DNA from: Prosopocoilus inquinatus
Taxonomy: Eukaryota > Arthropoda > Insecta > Coleoptera > Lucanidae
Length of the DNA: 64,000 nt
Assembly: GCA_036172665.1 (NCBI GenBank)
Contig: CM069876.1
Location: 38,967,001 to 39,031,000 of the forward strand
Reading direction: 5' to 3'
Shown here: positions 9,243-19,860 of the stretch, piece after piece
Layout of the letters: the number at the start of each line of letters is the position of its first letter
Position numbering within the stretch: position 1 is the first letter of the stretch
Translations under genes and position numbers: made by a program
The notes under the pieces: model-generated
What the model was told of the DNA's origin: nothing
The model's database searches: none
What the model saw: only the letters and a program-made list of their open reading frames with translations

Positions 9243-10030
9243 TAGCGCGTGGGGTGATTACCGCGGCAACTGTCGCACCTCGTGGATGACTGAGGCTGAG
9301 ACGGGCGAGGTCGGGCATTCTGAGATGCGTTTGGATCGCCACGTGGGGGAATGCTACGGTCGATAATCGAAGCTCGACGAAGGAGCTCCGGTAAGGTGTT
9401 CGGTGGGGGACAGGTCATACCGATCTGTGCTTCAGGACGCACCAGGTTGGTTATAATGGTGATCCTCTCCTCGTCGGGAGTATCTGGGGAAACCCGCTCG
9501 AAGAGTTTCCACTTGGCGGTGGAAAACGCCTCGAGGTATTCCGCGGGAGACTGCTTGGCGGAGTATAGGCTCGCGACGAGGCGCATGCGAACGTGCGCCC
9601 CGTTAAATTCCTCCAAAAACCGGAATTCGAATTCTTCCCACGTTAATTGCACGCCGCTATAGCGCGCATGCCAGCTATTCGCGTTCCCCGCTAAGCGTCC
9701 CACCGCGACAGGAACCCACATCCATTCCGGTGTCTTAGTGAGAGAGAAAAAGTTTTTCAGGACCTTAATGAATTGCAGGGGACACTCGGCATCAGTGCCG
9801 TGAAAGGTGGGCAAATCTGACGTCTTAAATACCTGTGCAGGCATGGTCGTGTACACAATGGGTTCCGGTTGGGTGCCAGTAGGGGAGGCGGTCTGATCCG
9901 CGGATTCGCTCTGCATGTCTACGTCGTATAGAGTCGAGGTAGATGACGTGTCAGAGATTGGGCGCCACTGAGCTTTTGATTTCGGGTGCTCAGAAACCGA
10001 ATATTGCCTCGATTTTGCTCGCGTTTGCAT
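9107..10030 (-). CDS. gag: Gypsy gag
   Basis: The 307-codon frame starts at a true ATG and ends at TAG (9109-9107). The middle holds a capsid-like region with a tryptophan- and aromatic-rich stretch around residues 95-160, including ERVSPDTPDEE, in the style of Gypsy retrotransposon Gag. Near residues 255-270 there is a single zinc knuckle, CDSCRGNHPTRYC. Its spacing is C-x2-C-x3-H-x4-C, one residue shorter than the standard C-x2-C-x4-H-x4-C. It overlaps pol by 136 nt in the frame required for -1 frameshifting. The product would assemble the particle that packages the element RNA. Confidence 0.88.
   Translation of the reverse strand: MQTRAKSRQYSVSEHPKSKAQWRPISDTSSTSTLYDVDMQSESADQTASPTGTQPEPIVYTTMPAQVFKTSDLPTFHGTDAECPLQFIKVLKNFFSLTKTPEWMWVPVAVGRLAGNANSWHARYSGVQLTWEEFEFRFLEEFNGAHVRMRLVASLYSAKQSPAEYLEAFSTAKWKLFERVSPDTPDEERITIITNLVRPEAQIGMTCPPPNTLPELLRRASIIDRSIPPRGDPNASQNARPRPSQPQSSTRCDSCRGNHPTRYCPHRPSGNAPGAGQPRPAGPNHIPATRHPAGPSRDQQQPTSSTE
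9182..9224 (-). promoter_or_regulatory. -1 ribosomal frameshift signal, gag to pol
   Basis: On the minus strand GGGAAAC (9224-9218) stands in the gag frame as G_GGA_AAC, a canonical X_XXY_YYZ slippery site. After a 6-nt spacer comes a perfect 9-bp GC stem, 9211-9203 pairing with 9190-9182, around a 12-nt loop. Gag codons begin at positions equal to 1 mod 3 and pol codons at 2 mod 3, exactly the -1 relation. A pseudoknot through the GC-rich loop is possible but was not resolved by eye. Confidence 0.85.
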
Positions 10031-10153
10031 AAGCAGGGCGGGGTACGGGTTCTTGCGTCCGCAAGAGACTCTAGCTTACAAGCAAGATCCTCGAAAAGAA
10101 AAGGGAAAATGTGAAAGGGGTCAGAAATAATGTGGTCTTGAGGCGTAAGCGTA

Positions 10154-10174
10154 GCCCCACGTTATTGGGCGCCA
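10154..10174 (-). other. primer binding site, tRNA-Lys type with 3-nt insertion
   Basis: Two nucleotides inside the 5' LTR the minus strand reads TGGCGCCCAA followed, after three extra bases, by CGTGGGGC. Without the extra bases this is the 18-nt complement of the 3' end of tRNA-Lys (the Lys1,2 type familiar from retroviruses). The inner 8 to 10 nt alone are a usable primer match, so the element is probably primed by tRNA-Lys. Confidence 0.75.
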
Positions 10175-10176
10175 AT

Positions 10177-12030
10177 TGTTACCAGGGGACCGCGGGGACA
10201 ATTAAAATAACCAAAGAAAAAAAAACAAGGAGGAAGAAAAGAAGTAAAAAAAAATAAAATAAAATAAATAAATAAAATAAAAAATAAGATTGGAAATAAT
10301 AAAATTATAATAATAAAACAGAGTAAAATAAATGACAAAAAAGAAAAATGGAAGCATAAAAATAAACGGGAGAACGGGCTGATTGACTCCGTCCCCTGTT
10401 CGTAACGACGCGGCCTCCAGTCCGGAAGGGACCGGAGAGGCGGGAGGGGGCCGCGGGGTTGCGGAGCGTTGTGGCCCGACGGCGCGGGGAGGAGGGCCGG
10501 CAACTTAATCCGGGTGCGCCGAACGACTCACCTTCTATCTCTATCGCCCGGAGGGGGTCCGGGCGCGGGCCTGCTCGCGAATCGATATTGACGAAAAACA
10601 CAGGAAGACTGTCAACCAATGGTTGGCACAAACAAAAAAAAATAAATAAATAAATAAATAAGCAAAGCCCACGGGAGGAGTATCTTTATTCACAGAGAGA
10701 GGGAAAAAAAAAAAAAAAGGGGTGGCCTAAGATAAACTAAAACAGAGCAAACACTACAAATAAGTGAAATAATACAATGGGGAAATTACCCTAACAACGG
10801 GGATCCTTTACGTAACGGTCGCTCGACCCACAGGTAAGCCGAAGCGGCCGACTTCACCCTCTCTCCGGCGCGTGCCACTAACAACGGGGCAGGTGTCCTG
10901 ACTCGCCACAAGGGTTGGCGTTAACAAAAGGATTACGGCCGGTGAGCGTGAGAGAGAACGGGTGAAAGTGGCCTGCTGCGCGGCGGTCAAGCAACCCGAC
11001 CCTTATCGAGAGAGAAAGGTGACATATGCAAATGGATCAAGGGAAAGTTAAGCAGGCCGAAAACAAGAAAAAAGTAAATAACAAAATTTTATCGCTTAGA
11101 CAGCAAAGTGCGCGCCTAAACTAAGTTAAGATCCTTAATACTAATAAAATAAATTGATTAAAAAAAACAAAGTAAAGGAAAAAAAGGTGGAGCACGACTA
11201 ATATATACAAAAAAAAAGAGTCTCACACGTATGGTCCTGGGCACACACACGGGCACGAAACACACACAAAACAAGAGAAACACAGCCACCCTTGGCGTGC
11301 GGGACAACAGCGAGCCGCGTAGGTGTCACAGCCTCCCTTGGCACCCGAAAAAAAGACCTCCTTGTCCACTTTTTCAGGCTTTTTTTATCCCTTTTGGTGT
11401 CGGAGGCGATGGTCCACCCCCTGAAACGGACCAATCCCGGGCCGCATCCGTGTCCGGAGAAAGCGTTCGGCGGAAAGTTCCATGACGTCACGGCCACCGA
11501 CCCCGAATTCTCGGAACTCCAGACAAAGGACGCGCGCTTTCTCCTCATTAACGGGCGTCGCGGGACGAAGACGGAGACGCCCGTATCGGGGCTTTGTCTG
11601 CGGACGTCGGAGGCGTCGATTCGCGTTTGTCCCGTTCGGATCCGTTATCCGGGACAGGTGTTATTCGTCTTGGAAGTCCGGGCCCTTTGTCTTCTTTATG
11701 GTCGCATCAAGAAGAAGGACGGGGAGGCGTTTAGGGGAGTTTTCCGCGCAGGAAAACATGTAAAAAGGAGTGCCCTGTATGGTTGGGCACTGGAGGAATG
11801 CGCGAGACGCGCGGGAAAGGGGTTTTAATTCGGCCAGGAAGGGGGTGAAACCGCGCTGTTTAGCGGTTTTCCCAGGTATTTTTTTAAAGAAGAGAAAAAA
11901 GAACGAATATTTTATATTGAGTATACGGCGAGTCGAAATCGCTAGTTAGCGCAGTGACCGTTCTTTGATTTTCCGATTAATTGGGGGAAATCGGAAAATT
12001 CCCTCAGGGGCGGTTTGGTGGCGGGTAACA
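10177..12030 (-). repeat. 5' LTR of the Gypsy element
   Basis: This is the promoter-side LTR in the element's orientation. It has the same length as the other copy, an offset of exactly 6173 throughout, and I found no difference in the segments I compared. All small open frames translate identically in both LTRs. The candidate TATA box is at 11916-11909 and the candidate poly(A) signal at 10690-10685. Confidence 0.95.
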
Positions 12031-12207
12031 ACATGTTAGTTTAGAAATACGTGCGTGCATAACTTCTTCGGGTACTGCACTGTTTATTTTACAAATAGAA
12101 ATACTCCGCACGAATCTCGAGAATAAGTGTGATTTCAAGTTGTCGTAAAATGAGTGACGCGCAATCACGATAAATATTTTCATTAATCATCGCGCAAAAA
12201 TTTCTGT

Positions 12208-12366
12208 AAAGAGGACCCTACATAGGTATCGGCACTTTGATCATGTTAGCTGTTGGCGTTATTCAGTGGATGTTCAGAATTAAAGCGTTTGTATACGAAA
12301 AGGAGAAAGAAAATATTGTACATCGCGTTACCAAGAAATATATCGATTTTAACGGAACACTTTGTA
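12208..12366. repeat. 160-bp repeat shared with 36748-36925
   Basis: The segment beginning 'gaggaccct' and ending 'cactttgtata' recurs at 36748-36925 with minor changes. In both places it directly adjoins the left end of the same foldback element, so the two loci share a composite unit and not just the foldback. Confidence 0.65.
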
Positions 12367-13280
12367 TACCGGGTTACAACTAATTAAAGGGCCACCATGG
12401 GGAACTCGTAAACCATAAGAGACACAAAGACTCTAAATTCTAATTTTCGAAAATCTCGAATATCTTCCTTATTTATTAAAATAGAATCATGAAACTCGAT
12501 ATTTTTATGTTAAATTCGATGAACAAATTAATAGAGTCCGAAGAAATAGGTTAGGATTGACAGTTTCGCAGATACGACTGTCAACTGTCTTTTTTCTTAT
12601 GAACGTTATCTTAGGTATTCATACCACGTGATATAAAAACAAAATCTGAATACGACCATATGACACACATACTTTTGTGTAAAAACAAAATATCAAGATA
12701 CTACAAAAGATTTTGAAAAAAAATATATCTAGTAGGCGGTTGAGTATAAACATTCAGAACTAAAATTATTATTAAATTAATAAATCTTATTCAATTATTG
12801 TACTTATTTACATATTTACATAAAGAAATACTTTTTAACAAAAATTCTTAGTAACTTAATATTTTGTTTCAAAACAAAAGCATTAATGTTCGTATGGAGG
12901 TATTCAAAATTTTTTTCTGCATCACGTGCTATGAATAATATCTAAGGTAGCGTCCGTAAGAAAAGAAACAGTTGACACTCGTATCTACGAAACCTAATCC
13001 ATTTCTTCGAACTGCATTAGGTTGTCCATCGGATTTAATATAAAAACACCGAACTTTATGATTCTATCTTGAGAAATAAAGAAGATATTGGAGATTTTCA
13101 AAAATGAGAATTTTCAATTTTTTTGAAGATATTTCAGAAACGAATGAAAATAGAAAAGACTTTTTTGCATATTTTTTTAGACGTGAAGAGTGCAACTTTT
13201 CTGTAATTTAACCATCTTTATATCTCTTATTGTTTACGAGATCCCTACAGTGGCCCTTTAATTAGAAGTAACCCTGTATA
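12367..13280. mobile_element. foldback element, copy 1 (about 0.9 kb)
   Basis: The ends are inverted copies (GGGTTACAAC...AAAGGGCCA against TGGCCCTTTAAT...AACCCTGTA), and the similarity continues far inward, so nearly the whole element is an imperfect palindrome with arms of about 400 bp. It lies next to TA dinucleotides. It carries no open frame and must be non-autonomous. Relative to the copy at 36926 it lacks roughly 115 bp in the left arm. Confidence 0.7.
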
Positions 13281-13332
13281 ATAGCATTTTTGAATTCCTA
13301 AAACAATTCTAGCCTGAGTTAATGGCTCGCAT

Positions 13333-13425
13333 CCAGGGGCGGATTTAGGCATGGTCTGGTCTTTATGGGCTGCAGCCGAGGACCCCGTTCAATCAAAAAG
13401 GGCCACTTTGCGGTCAAAAGAGGAA
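13333..13425. repeat. dispersed repeat, hAT-like end (copy 1)
   Basis: The stretch beginning with AGGGGCGGATTTAGG and reaching 'gcggtcaaaa' is repeated, diverged, at 31362-31440. The GGGGCGGATTTAG end resembles termini of non-autonomous hAT elements. No matching opposite end was found. Confidence 0.4.
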
Positions 13426-13539
13426 CGGTTCTGCCTGATTATGTCTAAACACGCGATCTTGAAATGAACCTTGGCCACGACATTCGAATCATGAAACACA
13501 CCTCAGCTACAGCATAAGCACCATACTAATCAGGGTTGC

Positions 13540-14420
13540 TAGACTGGGCGAAATTCCGCCATTTAGGCTATATTTTACGCATATTCGCCGTTTAAAAATC
13601 TCATTTGGTGGCTGGCGACAAAGAAAAAATATACAATATGACGAGAATACTTCGAGTATCGTTTTCTTTTGTTATTTCGATTTTTTTTGTTCTCTTTTTT
13701 TTATTTTATTTTAAGGAATTGATGTTTTGCATTTTTTTTATTCACGGTTCGTTTGTTTTATTTTGTCCTTTTATTTCTGCCAGTTTCATGATTTGGAAAA
13801 GTTTTCATCCAAAGAACCGCCGTTTTTTTAGTTTCATTTATTTTATTTTTCTTGTCCACTCATTCTGTTGTGTTTTCTGTATTTCGTATTTCCCTTTTGT
13901 TTATTTTTCTCAAATTGATTTTTCACACTTGTTGTTGTTGATAAGACGCTCTTTTTCTATTTTTTTTTTTTTAATTTTTCGCATGAAGATTAATTTGTTT
14001 TTTTTTTTAATTCCAGTCGTCGATCTTTTGTTTTTCTTTTTGTAGTTTATCGTTTTTCGTTTGTTTTGTGTTCATCTTTTGTTTTGCACATTATATTTCG
14101 TTTCTTTTTTTGTCTTGTCTTTGTCTTTGAATTGACGTTTTTCATTCAGATTGGTGTTGTCGATGTTCTTTTGTTTATTTCTGTTCACTTCACACCTGGT
14201 ATTTTGTTGCTGTTGCTTTCGTGTTTCTCTTTTTTCTGATTTTTTTGCAGGTTTCGCTTTTTTATTTGTTCTAATTTTCTGATATCTGTCCCAAATCGGC
14301 GATATTTTGTTTATTTGCAAAGAAATTGGCACTCTTTGGCTACATTTTGTCAACATGTTGGCGACATTACCTGCAAAAAATCTGGAAACCCCGATACTAA
14401 TGTTGGGGTTATCAGTCAAT
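13540..14420. other. T-rich low-complexity tract
   Basis: The + strand is dominated by runs of T with scattered G and C. The open frame at 13605-14045 is simply a Phe-rich reading of this tract and is not supported as a gene. The right edge (about 14300-14400) becomes less biased, with no recognised feature. Confidence 0.55.
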
Positions 14421-14748
14421 GGCCCAAATTCTCACCTCGTGATTAAAGTTGTCTATAACTAAAGTTGTAATTAAAATACAATATATATATAACTCTATGT
14501 CAATTTAATGTAAGAAAGAGACACCTTTATTTCTCATGGCAACGTCATGCAACGTTCATTCGTCACTCTCTTAAGTCTAAACACGCGGAATCTTGAAATG
14601 TACCTCAGCCACGGCCTGCGAATCTTAAAACGTACCTCAGTCTCAGCATAAGCGTCATACTAATGACGTTCAGAGAAGTGACGTGATTTTGTAGATGACC
14701 AGTTAACGGTAACATTGCCTTTTCAAACGTAACCAGACATACAAAAAA

Positions 14749-14835
14749 GAAAACTTGGATTAATTGGATAGACTCCCTGACAGTGTCAATCCAGGGCCTC
14801 CAAAATAAGGTCCGTTCCTGGTCGCATCATGGGTC
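14749..14835 (+). repeat. tRNA-SINE-like fragment (copy 1)
   Basis: This 85-bp stretch starts 'aaacttgg(a/c)ttaattgg', which resembles an RNA polymerase III A box, and ends in a decayed B-box-like segment. It matches 33656-33735 at most positions. The pair looks like two old fragments of one tRNA-derived SINE family. Confidence 0.4.
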
Positions 14836-15029
14836 AAGCGTCTAGCGCAAGCGGTTTTCGAGTTTTTTTTTTTTCTTTTGTTTTCAAGAATACAACTCGT
14901 AAGCCAGTCAAGATAGTCTCCGAGTTTGACCCATCAATTCAAGCTATAATACATACATATATTCAGGAACTCAAAAGCGTAACAAAAAGTGCATTTTTCG
15001 TATAATTCCCGAAATTGATTTTTTCTGGG

Positions 15030-15115
15030 AAATAATTAGGGAAGCCAATATTCGAGCACCTTTAAATTAACATGGGATTTCCTATCTTGCGTTTCCAAAC
15101 GCAGCAACCTATACA
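15030..15115. repeat. end fragment of the 43630-type foldback element
   Basis: The sequence from 'aataattagggaagcc' to 'gcgtttccaaacgcagc' matches the right terminus of the element at 43630-44204. Only this end is present. Confidence 0.55.
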
Positions 15116-15404
15116 TATATCAATTCTGACATACTTTGCAATAATATAGCAGAGTGTATAAAGTTGTTTGGTTTTTTAACTGTAAAAATATCATCCAGTT
15201 AACCTGAATAAACCAACTTTAAAAATACACATCTTTATAAACGATCTCCAGTTTGTAATAAATATTTTTTGATTTATTTAATTTCAACATAACAGATCAA
15301 TCAAACTGTGAAATATTTTTTTAATCAAGTCACACCTAGGTACGTTTTCTATTTTTCTTCTGTCTTTATCAATTTTTGTATCTCCATTTGTTAGGCCGCT
15401 TTTA

Positions 15405-15861
15405 CACGGTTCAATTTATTGTTCAAGAAAATGCCAACGACATTGATCAATTTTTTGATCGATTAATTGTTCAGTTTGCGCAAGTTTCTCACAGAGATCA
15501 ACATTTTATACAATTAGCAATACCAATTTGTAAGTAATATGTGTAAATACCAACTGTAAATAATATGTATAAAACGTACCTAAGTGATTTTAAGTTTGGC
15601 ACTTGAATAACTTTTAAAATTAATAAAATAATGTACATAGAACACGGCAAAACATAACTGAAGTCGAGTCTTCTCCTATGAAAATTTTTATACGAAAGAA
15701 CCCTAATCTTAAATGTTAAAATTGATGAATAAATTAGAATATATTCTACTTGCCTGATTTCTTGAAGAATTTATTTTAATTCGGAAAATGATGTTAATTG
15801 CTTTACACGTATGTATAAATAAATTGAAAGTCAATTTCTTGATCAACAAAATTGAACCGTG
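15405..15861. mobile_element. 457-bp MITE-like element
   Basis: The ends carry a roughly 26-bp inverted repeat, CACGGTTCAATTT...TTCAAGAA at 15405-15430 against TTCTTGATC...AATTGAACCGTG at 15836-15861. The interior is AT-rich without an open frame. It is probably a non-autonomous DNA transposon of unknown superfamily. Confidence 0.55.
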
Positions 15862-16918
15862 AAGAACGAGCTTTATTGTTTTTTATTTGATACACCGCTC
15901 ATTATGATTACTATTGTTTGAATAAAGATAAATAAATATAATTCGGAAAACCTACTAAATTAGTTTCTGCACTTTTTGCAATTACTTGGTTATTAAAATC
16001 GTTCTGTAAATTAGTAATTGATTGTCATCCTCAAGTTCTGACGAGCTTGTGCAGCAAGCAGATGATTGACATAATCAAGTACTGTTTGTTTAGTTTAATA
16101 TAACACTCGCAAATGACGTACATACGTAACATTACCGTTCCGCTGAATTTTTGATACAGTTCGCTGATAACATCCCGTGTTTGATGAAAAGGTTTAAATC
16201 ACATGACGCAAGATTCAAGCACGGACGCAAGCAAAGCGATTTCGTCAGATAATAGAAAAATGAAGAAGAAAAATAAATACAAAGAGCTTTATATGCTGGA
16301 AGTCTGATTTGTCCTCACCGGAAGTAATTATCACAGCAATGTTGCGAACGTATTTGCCTTATTTATTTTAGAGACGTGAGTTTTCATGATTACAAAAACA
16401 AGATGATCAATTTTTCTGCGAACAGAATGTTTACCGCAAACTTTCAGCAAAAATGATGATCAAAACAAAGTAAGTTTGAATTTATAGCCCGCGTAGATTC
16501 TTAATACCTTCTGGAAAGGTGGATTTTATTAGGGAAAAAAAATAAACAGTAAGATAAACTTGTTTTTAATGAATTTACAACAGTCTTAAGCGATTAATCT
16601 TTTTGCTGAATGGCTTTGAAATTATTAAAGTGTGGTGTGTACTAATCACTTATCACTTATGACATGTGGTTGTTGATATTCTAAGAAATATTGCCATCAG
16701 AGATAACACCATGCAAAAATAAACGTGACCACAAGCGCTTAATAAATGTATTCTAGCAGAAGAAACTGCGTGTTGCTAAGTTTTAAATGGTCAAAATATC
16801 TGGTCTTCATTTCATTCTTTATACCACGTGATCTATGATATTTGGAATCAATTGCCTGACAGTTGGATGAAGTTCATAAAGCCCTTAATCGACGCTACTG
16901 TGAAAAAAATTGTAACTG
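15862..16918. other. AT-rich, no recognised feature
   Basis: I see no gene, no paired repeat and no RNA gene here. The sequence is typical of the AT-rich background. Confidence 0.5.
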
Positions 16919-17154
16919 TAGGCAAGGCGCGCTACATTCCGTTGCATGTGAATAGATAAAGATGACATCAGATGCATGCTGTGTTGTTAAATACTTAAAA
17001 GGTATAACCAATATACACTAACCGTGAGATTTTGTTATAAAACTAAACATACAATGTAAAAATACCTTTGTTTTTTAAGTATTTATCAACGCAGCATACG
17101 TCTGAAGTCATCATTAACTGATGACGTGCAGCGGAATGTAGCGCGCCTTGCCTA
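16919..17154. mobile_element. 236-bp palindromic MITE
   Basis: Starting TAGGCAAGGCGCGCTACATT and ending with its inverse, this element folds into a long imperfect hairpin (about 80 bp per arm). The GC-rich ends stand out sharply from the AT-rich flanks. The open frame at 17126-17332 starts within the right arm and is not a gene. Confidence 0.65.
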
Positions 17155-18780
17155 TACACCTTTAATGATGTGTGTGTTGTTGGTTATCTACTTAACAGGC
17201 TTAACTTGGTCACGTGGAGTACAATCAGTTATGAAGATCATGAATGAGTTTTCGCAATGGTTTAGTAATGAATTGCTGTTAGGAGAATCACTTCTAAAAT
17301 ATTTTGAATTGCGCAAAAGTAACTCCTCGTGAGTGACTATTCATGTTGCAGAACATTTTCATCTTGTTTCAATCTCATATAACAACACGCCGTTTAGGCC
17401 GTTGAATCTGAAATGCCATAAACCTGCGTGTTAGAGCCGTTTTACATCTATGAAAATTTGTTACAATTTCTTCCGTAAAATGACAAAGAAGTAGCGATTC
17501 GACCAATGAACGTTAACTGTCTCTTTCACTTTGTACAAGATTTTGAATAAAAATTTTGATAGCTCTAAGACACATTTATTGAAAAAATGAAATTGGCCAA
17601 ACTTGGAAGAATTTTTATTCTATTCAGAACGACTTCATTTTGGTTTTTGGACGGAGAAAAACGTCGAGGAATTATAATTTTTTTTGTTATTTGCGTATTT
17701 GCAAGCTTGCGGATTCACGCTACAAGTTCATCGCCTGAGTCGTTGCACCAGCAAACCGCTTATCAGCAAATAACTCGTATTGCTTTGGAAAAAATACAAA
17801 ATTTAAATTAATTAAATACGATTTTCAAATTTTCCGTAATCGTGACAATATGCACAACAAATATTTGTTTGACGTTCCTCTCGTTCTCCAAATAAACCAA
17901 ATAAGAGCAACCCCATATCACATGCATATCAACAGGCTTCCAATTCGACTCCCCGATTTTTAAATGCACAACAAATGTTGTTTGACGTTCCTCTCGTTAT
18001 CCAAATGAAGTAATTTGAACAATTCGACCAATTGCAATCCACCATGAGAATGGGTCTTCGGATATAATACGAGTAACTACTGAGTATTTAAAAGGGTAGT
18101 ATTAAATATGAGATTGCAAAAGAGGTGACGCATGCCTTCCAATAGATCCACTCTTCCCGTTTCTGAAACAAAGAGCAAACAATTGAATTAATTCGAGAGT
18201 AATTTTACCAGCTGCCATTACCATGGCAATTGGTCTTTGGATACCAAACAAATGACTGTCAAGTATTTAAAACGTAAAGCAGTGCTAATATGATCGGGAG
18301 AAACCTTATTCATCAAGTTCAAATGTCAAGTGAGGATCAGTATGAATCAGTAAACAACTCTGAGTTTGTCAGGGCGTTGCGGTCATACGACTATTTCCTT
18401 GACTGTAACTTGGAATGAGTTGTGTATGTATACCTTTTTTAAACCTAGAAATCTTAGGTTCAGTTTTACAAATGGGGCTCAACTTTGAGCTGAGGTTTAA
18501 ACCATTAGCAACGATTATTTCAACAATTGTTGTGAAGGATTTAAGCTTCGGCTCAAAGTTAAACCGTCATTGGGCCTTAATGTGCCACAAAGAGTCGTCA
18601 CTTTCGAAGTGAAACTTATAAGTATAGAAAATCACCCAAACGCTGCTCATTTGTGTCCATAGCCGTTGACAGCTGAAAGATATCGAAAAGTAAGCAATTT
18701 TCCAGCGTTCTCTTTTAACTGTCCACGACTGTACATGATGAAATGTTCGCCTGAGTTACTTTCATGGCATCAATGACTAT
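17155..18780. other. AT-rich DNA with a small duplication
   Basis: The only structure I see is a short direct repeat around 17855-17890 and 17965-18005 ('acaacaaat...gacgttcctctcgtt'). Open frames at 17587 and 18415 have no recognisable content. Confidence 0.4.
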
Positions 18781-19028
18781 TACTCCCCTATTCTATAACT
18801 CATAACGAAATCGTTATTTAACGATGTCATTATGAGTTCCAACGACAGCCTCTGACTAGTCAAAAACTGTCAAAAACATGCGCCAATCAAAGTTTCATAT
18901 CTAACGCACCTCTTGAAAACGGTGATTAATTCGACGGGCGAATATAATAGACAGTTTCAAACCAGTAAAAATCTGTGTTGGAACAAAGCTATTGAATAGG
19001 TGGTTTTTAGACTGTCATCTGTTGGTGA

Positions 19029-19860
19029 CGTCATCCCCCTATTCACCAAATTTGCTGCCTAACTTCTGATTGTTCTTTAAGTAAACAACCATATGCACCA
19101 GTATTTATTTTTTCGGAAAGCGCGATCGATTTGACGTTAATGACAATTGACAATACCATTTTATGACGGGCTTACTTGATGGGAATTGCTAAATGACACA
19201 TAAACTTGAGAAGTTGTTGAGAAGTTTAAAATCCTATTTTCTTTTAAAGGGAAGACATTGTCATTTTCCTTATTCGCTCGCTACATTTAAGTCATCATTA
19301 TCGATTGTTCTTTATTAAAGCAAACAACTACCACCTGGTGATGACATTATCCCTGTATGCATCAAATTTGCCTAGCTTCTAATTGTTCTTTAAAATATAA
19401 AATACACGCACGGTAATTATTTACGTTAATGACGTTAGTGACACTTTGGCGAAACTATTTTAAGAATGATTACCTGACGGGAATCTCTAATGGCCGGTTG
19501 CACCAATGTTTTAAGCAGAGCTTAAATTAAAGTCATGTTTAGAACATGACATTTTAAATAAGTTCAACAAAATGTCAGACACATTCTAATACGATACTTA
19601 AGTGAAGTTTAAGTGTCAGTCAGAATGTGATTGACATTATACTCACCATGCATAAATGTCATTGCAGTGACTTAAACTTAAGTTTTACTTAAAATACTGA
19701 TGCAACCGGGCATAAATGACGTATAAACTTGCACGCTGTCTTCTTGAAAATTTTGAAATCCTATTTTTTTAAAAGAGAGTATAACAATGTCATTTTTCTT
19801 GTTCTCTACGTTTGAATCATCATTTTTGATTGTTCCTTATTAAAGTAAAGAAGGTGTTGC
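19029..19860. repeat. tandem duplication, second copy carrying a MITE
   Basis: Two copies of a roughly 300-340-bp unit follow one another: about 19029-19330 and 19330-19860. Matching landmarks are 'tgattgttctttaa', 'gacgttaatgac', 'gggaat..ctaa' and 'cctatttt..tttaaa'. The second copy is longer because it contains the MITE at 19491-19712, so the first copy preserves the empty site. Confidence 0.6.
19491..19712. mobile_element. 222-bp MITE with TAA target duplication (Harbinger-like)
   Basis: The termini are TGGCCGGTTGCACCA and TGATGCAACCGGGCA in inverted orientation, flanked by TAA at 19488-19490 and 19713-19715. The paralogous empty site near 19188-19200 (gctaaatgac) has a single TAA. A three-base TWA duplication is characteristic of PIF/Harbinger elements, so I assign it there tentatively. 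Confidence 0.7.

Larger units (their letters stand above)
4004..12030 (-). mobile_element. complete Ty3/Gypsy LTR retrotransposon, antisense
   Basis: The element runs right to left. It has two 1854-bp direct LTRs with TGTTACC...GGTAACA ends, a 4319-bp interior holding a lysine-tRNA primer site, gag and pol, and a purine-rich tract before the 3' LTR. It is flanked by the 4-bp duplication ACAT (4000-4003 and 12031-12034). The pol order protease - reverse transcriptase - RNase H - integrase places it in Ty3/Gypsy (Metaviridae). No envelope gene is present: only 46 nt separate the pol stop from the LTR. Open frames and apparently identical LTRs indicate a recent insertion that may still be competent. 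Confidence 0.95.

Noticed and set aside
13605..14045. 146-codon Phe-rich open frame
   Set aside because: It is a reading of a T-rich low-complexity tract, with no motif and no splice or promoter context.
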